DNA of 64,000 bases from Sulfuricurvum sp. (GTDB lineage Bacteria; Campylobacterota; Campylobacteria; Campylobacterales; Sulfurimonadaceae), in the NCBI RefSeq assembly GCF_028710345.1, contig NZ_JAQTUH010000002.1:1-64000 (forward strand). Direction: 5' to 3'. Numbering within the stretch: position 1 is the first letter of the stretch; each line of letters starts with the position of its first letter. The translations under genes and the position numbers were made by a program. The notes beneath the pieces are model-generated. The model was not told the origin of the DNA. It did not search any database and saw nothing but the letters and a program-made list of their open reading frames with translations. Of the stretch, positions 62,329-64,000 are shown in pieces.

Positions 62329-64000
62329 TTAAAAAGTGGCTTTTAACCCAGCATATACCATTCGCCCACGTAGTGGTCCCCAGATGTGGGCTGAGTCAAA
62401 TCCACCAGTGGCATCATAAAAAAGTGGTGATTCGGTATCCGTTTGGAGGGTATCAAAAAGATTTTTTGCCCCCGCGTATACGGTAAAGTTTTTATTGAGC
62501 TCTTTTGAAATTTTCAGATCGACGGTTGTGTAGGATGGAGCTGTTGTGTTTTTTGGCGATGTCGCGAGAGCATCGTTGTAACGATCACTATACCCATAAG
62601 GGGTTAAATCACGTGCTCCTACCCATGTGGCTTCGGTATACAATTCCCATCCATTGGCATCATAATCGATACTAAAACGGGCACGTTGTTCGATAGCGGC
62701 GAGTGAGAGATGGGATTTATAGGCATTATCATAGCGATACATTTCATAAGCACCTGAGAGGTTTAATCCTTCGATGACTTCATAGCCGATGGAAATATCG
62801 CCATTTTTAACGCTGCCGGATTCAGTGCTATTGCGCAATATCGGTGTTGCGGCAGAGTTGTCGATGTAGGCGAGATTTTTAACCTGTGTATAAGCAGCGG
62901 ATGCGGTAATATTTAATCCATGTGTATCATACGAGAGGGCATAACTTGCCCCTTTGGATTTTTCCAGTTCGGTGATTGCCATATCAAATCCGCTATCAAG
63001 TAGTCCGTGCTCCGATTCGAAAAAGGTCAACGGCGCACGATACCCCATTCCGGCACTGAGTCGTGATGTTAACTCATTGGTGTGGTTGTGTCTCCAAAGC
63101 AAACGCGGTACGAGCATGGTCTCATCGATTTCATTGCCCTGAGCCGTTTTGGCACGCCAATCAGCAGTTATTTTTGCACCGCGTAGTGCAAGGGTGAGCT
63201 CATTTTTATCATCAATCATCCATGCATCTTGGGCATAAAGACCTAATGCGGTGTAATCAAAATCATCTTTATCCATCCCTGCAACATCGAAAAATGCGAC
63301 CGATTGTGAGCGTGCCGTTTCGATTTTAGCATCGGTTCCATACGTTAAGAAATGGTTGTTGTTGAGGGCGTGATCGATTTTTAGATCGCCGAAATAGGTT
63401 TTATCGGTATTGAGATAATCGGCACCTTCGTAGAGAGAATCTTGGAATTGTTCAGCATACGCGAGAGTTGTTTGGAGATTCATGGTACCGTTGAGTGTAT
63501 GACGCTGTTTGAGGTAGATTTCATCGCGCTTTGTGTTGATACGCTCTAATACCGACATAGGCTGGCTGATGAGAGGATTGTTAACATTACCGCCTGCAAA
63601 TGTAGGGTTATTGTTAGCTGGGTCATAGTTCGCTACCGCAGAACTTTCTGAAACCATCGATCCACCAAACGAGTTAGAGGTAAAATGGCTCGCTTTGAGT
63701 TCAATCGAATCATACGGTGAAAACTCATGGGTTACCATAAGAGAGAGTGATTGATTCTCCAAACTCGGCGATTCGCTGACGCTATTGTGATCGTTATCTA
63801 CTTGATTTTGCGTGTGATAGGAGGCGGAGACGAGTATACCGGTTTTTTTATCGCTACTCATCGCCTCACCCAAAACAGAGTAGTTTTTAGTCCCTAATGT
63901 CCCTATAGAGAGATCCGTTTCCATAGCATTGTTGCGTGGTTTGCGAGGAATAATGTTGATCGTTCCCCCGATAGCTTCAGGTGCTGTGAGCGATGTCCCT
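62329..64000 (-). CDS. TonB-dependent outer-membrane receptor, 5' end beyond window
   Basis: At least 557 residues of a receptor whose N-terminus lies past position 64000. The open frame continues upstream of the first ATG (63924) with the plug-domain motif PEAIGGTINIIPRKPRNN. A long run of alternating beta strands follows, ending VYAGLKATF with the terminal Phe of outer-membrane barrels. TonB receptors import siderophores, metals or cobalamin; the ligand cannot be told. It ends 25 bases before the mlaE start on the same strand. Confidence 0.9.
   Translation of the reverse strand, partial: GTSLTAPEAIGGTINIIPRKPRNNAMETDLSIGTLGTKNYSVLGEAMSSDKKTGILVSASYHTQNQVDNDHNSVSESPSLENQSLSLMVTHEFSPYDSIELKASHFTSNSFGGSMVSESSAVANYDPANNNPTFAGGNVNNPLISQPMSVLERINTKRDEIYLKQRHTLNGTMNLQTTLAYAEQFQDSLYEGADYLNTDKTYFGDLKIDHALNNNHFLTYGTDAKIETARSQSVAFFDVAGMDKDDFDYTALGLYAQDAWMIDDKNELTLALRGAKITADWRAKTAQGNEIDETMLVPRLLWRHNHTNELTSRLSAGMGYRAPLTFFESEHGLLDSGFDMAITELEKSKGASYALSYDTHGLNITASAAYTQVKNLAYIDNSAATPILRNSTESGSVKNGDISIGYEVIEGLNLSGAYEMYRYDNAYKSHLSLAAIEQRARFSIDYDANGWELYTEATWVGARDLTPYGYSDRYNDALATSPKNTTAPSYTTVDLKISKELNKNFTVYAGAKNLFDTLQTDTESPLFYDATGGFDSAHIWGPLRGRMVYAGLKATF

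Overview
The window looks like a chromosomal segment of a free-living Campylobacterota (epsilonproteobacterium), most likely of the Sulfuricurvum/Sulfurimonas type. The basis is gene content and order: rplY-pth-lptG-like-lysA-HAD-pheA-hisC-fliF-fliG-fliH-dxs and cheY-prmA-ftsH-psd-like-pssA are gene strings I remember from Campylobacter jejuni and relatives. A dimeric (all-alpha) dUTPase, small c-type cytochromes and moderately AT-rich DNA fit as well. The genus assignment is inference; no 16S sequence is present.

Layout. 1-113 is the 3' part of a 5S rRNA, the end of an rRNA operon. 322-2577 is a short AT-rich accessory patch holding a P-loop ATPase with a nuclease-like tail and a BrnT/BrnA toxin-antitoxin pair. 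2607-5079 (minus) is a bioD-pyrB-pabB operon. 5127-9565 has a Cys/Met PLP enzyme and then clpS-clpA-aat, a compact N-degron (N-end rule) operon. 9658-11837 has transaldolase and a PilT-type ATPase. 11907-23672 is one long plus-strand run mixing translation, lysine, Phe and His biosynthesis, the flagellar MS-ring/C-ring genes and dxs. 23656-26054 (minus) holds a PgeF/laccase-domain protein and a chemoreceptor. A tRNA-Pro(GGG) follows at 26222.

26436-31057 carries a phosphoethanolamine-transferase-like sulfatase-fold protein and then ovoA-ovoB plus a small flavin-type split-barrel gene, a putative ovothiol/5-thiohistidine operon in which OvoA lacks the methyltransferase domain. 31265-36289 holds dut, lpxL/waaC (minus), an orphan Cache-like membrane protein, hisH and hisA. 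36365-40908 is cheY-prmA-ftsH-psd-like-pssA, where the decarboxylase homologue lacks its self-cleavage motif. 40905-44507 (minus) holds a large TPR membrane protein and serS; a membrane-anchored Cys-phosphatase follows.

45211-52354 (minus) is the most interesting accessory block, a six-gene exopolysaccharide-type locus. It encodes a membrane polysaccharide deacetylase, a GH18-like lipoprotein, a CheY-like receiver, a TPR + YaiO-type beta-barrel, a SPOR-like/TM/HEAT-repeat protein and a GT2 synthase. It reads like a rebuilt PNAG (pga) system whose PgaB activities are split over two proteins and whose PgaD is absent. It is followed by a second toxin-antitoxin pair with a direct-repeat operator candidate, a REP-like inverted repeat and a large LprI-domain protein. 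56086-58889 holds metF, serB, a small helix-turn-helix-like gene and two paralogous small cytochromes c with unusual heme-ligand prospects. The window ends (minus) with an Mla-type lipid-transport operon (STAS-MlaE, MlaF, MlaD, lipoprotein) and a TonB-dependent receptor cut by the window edge.
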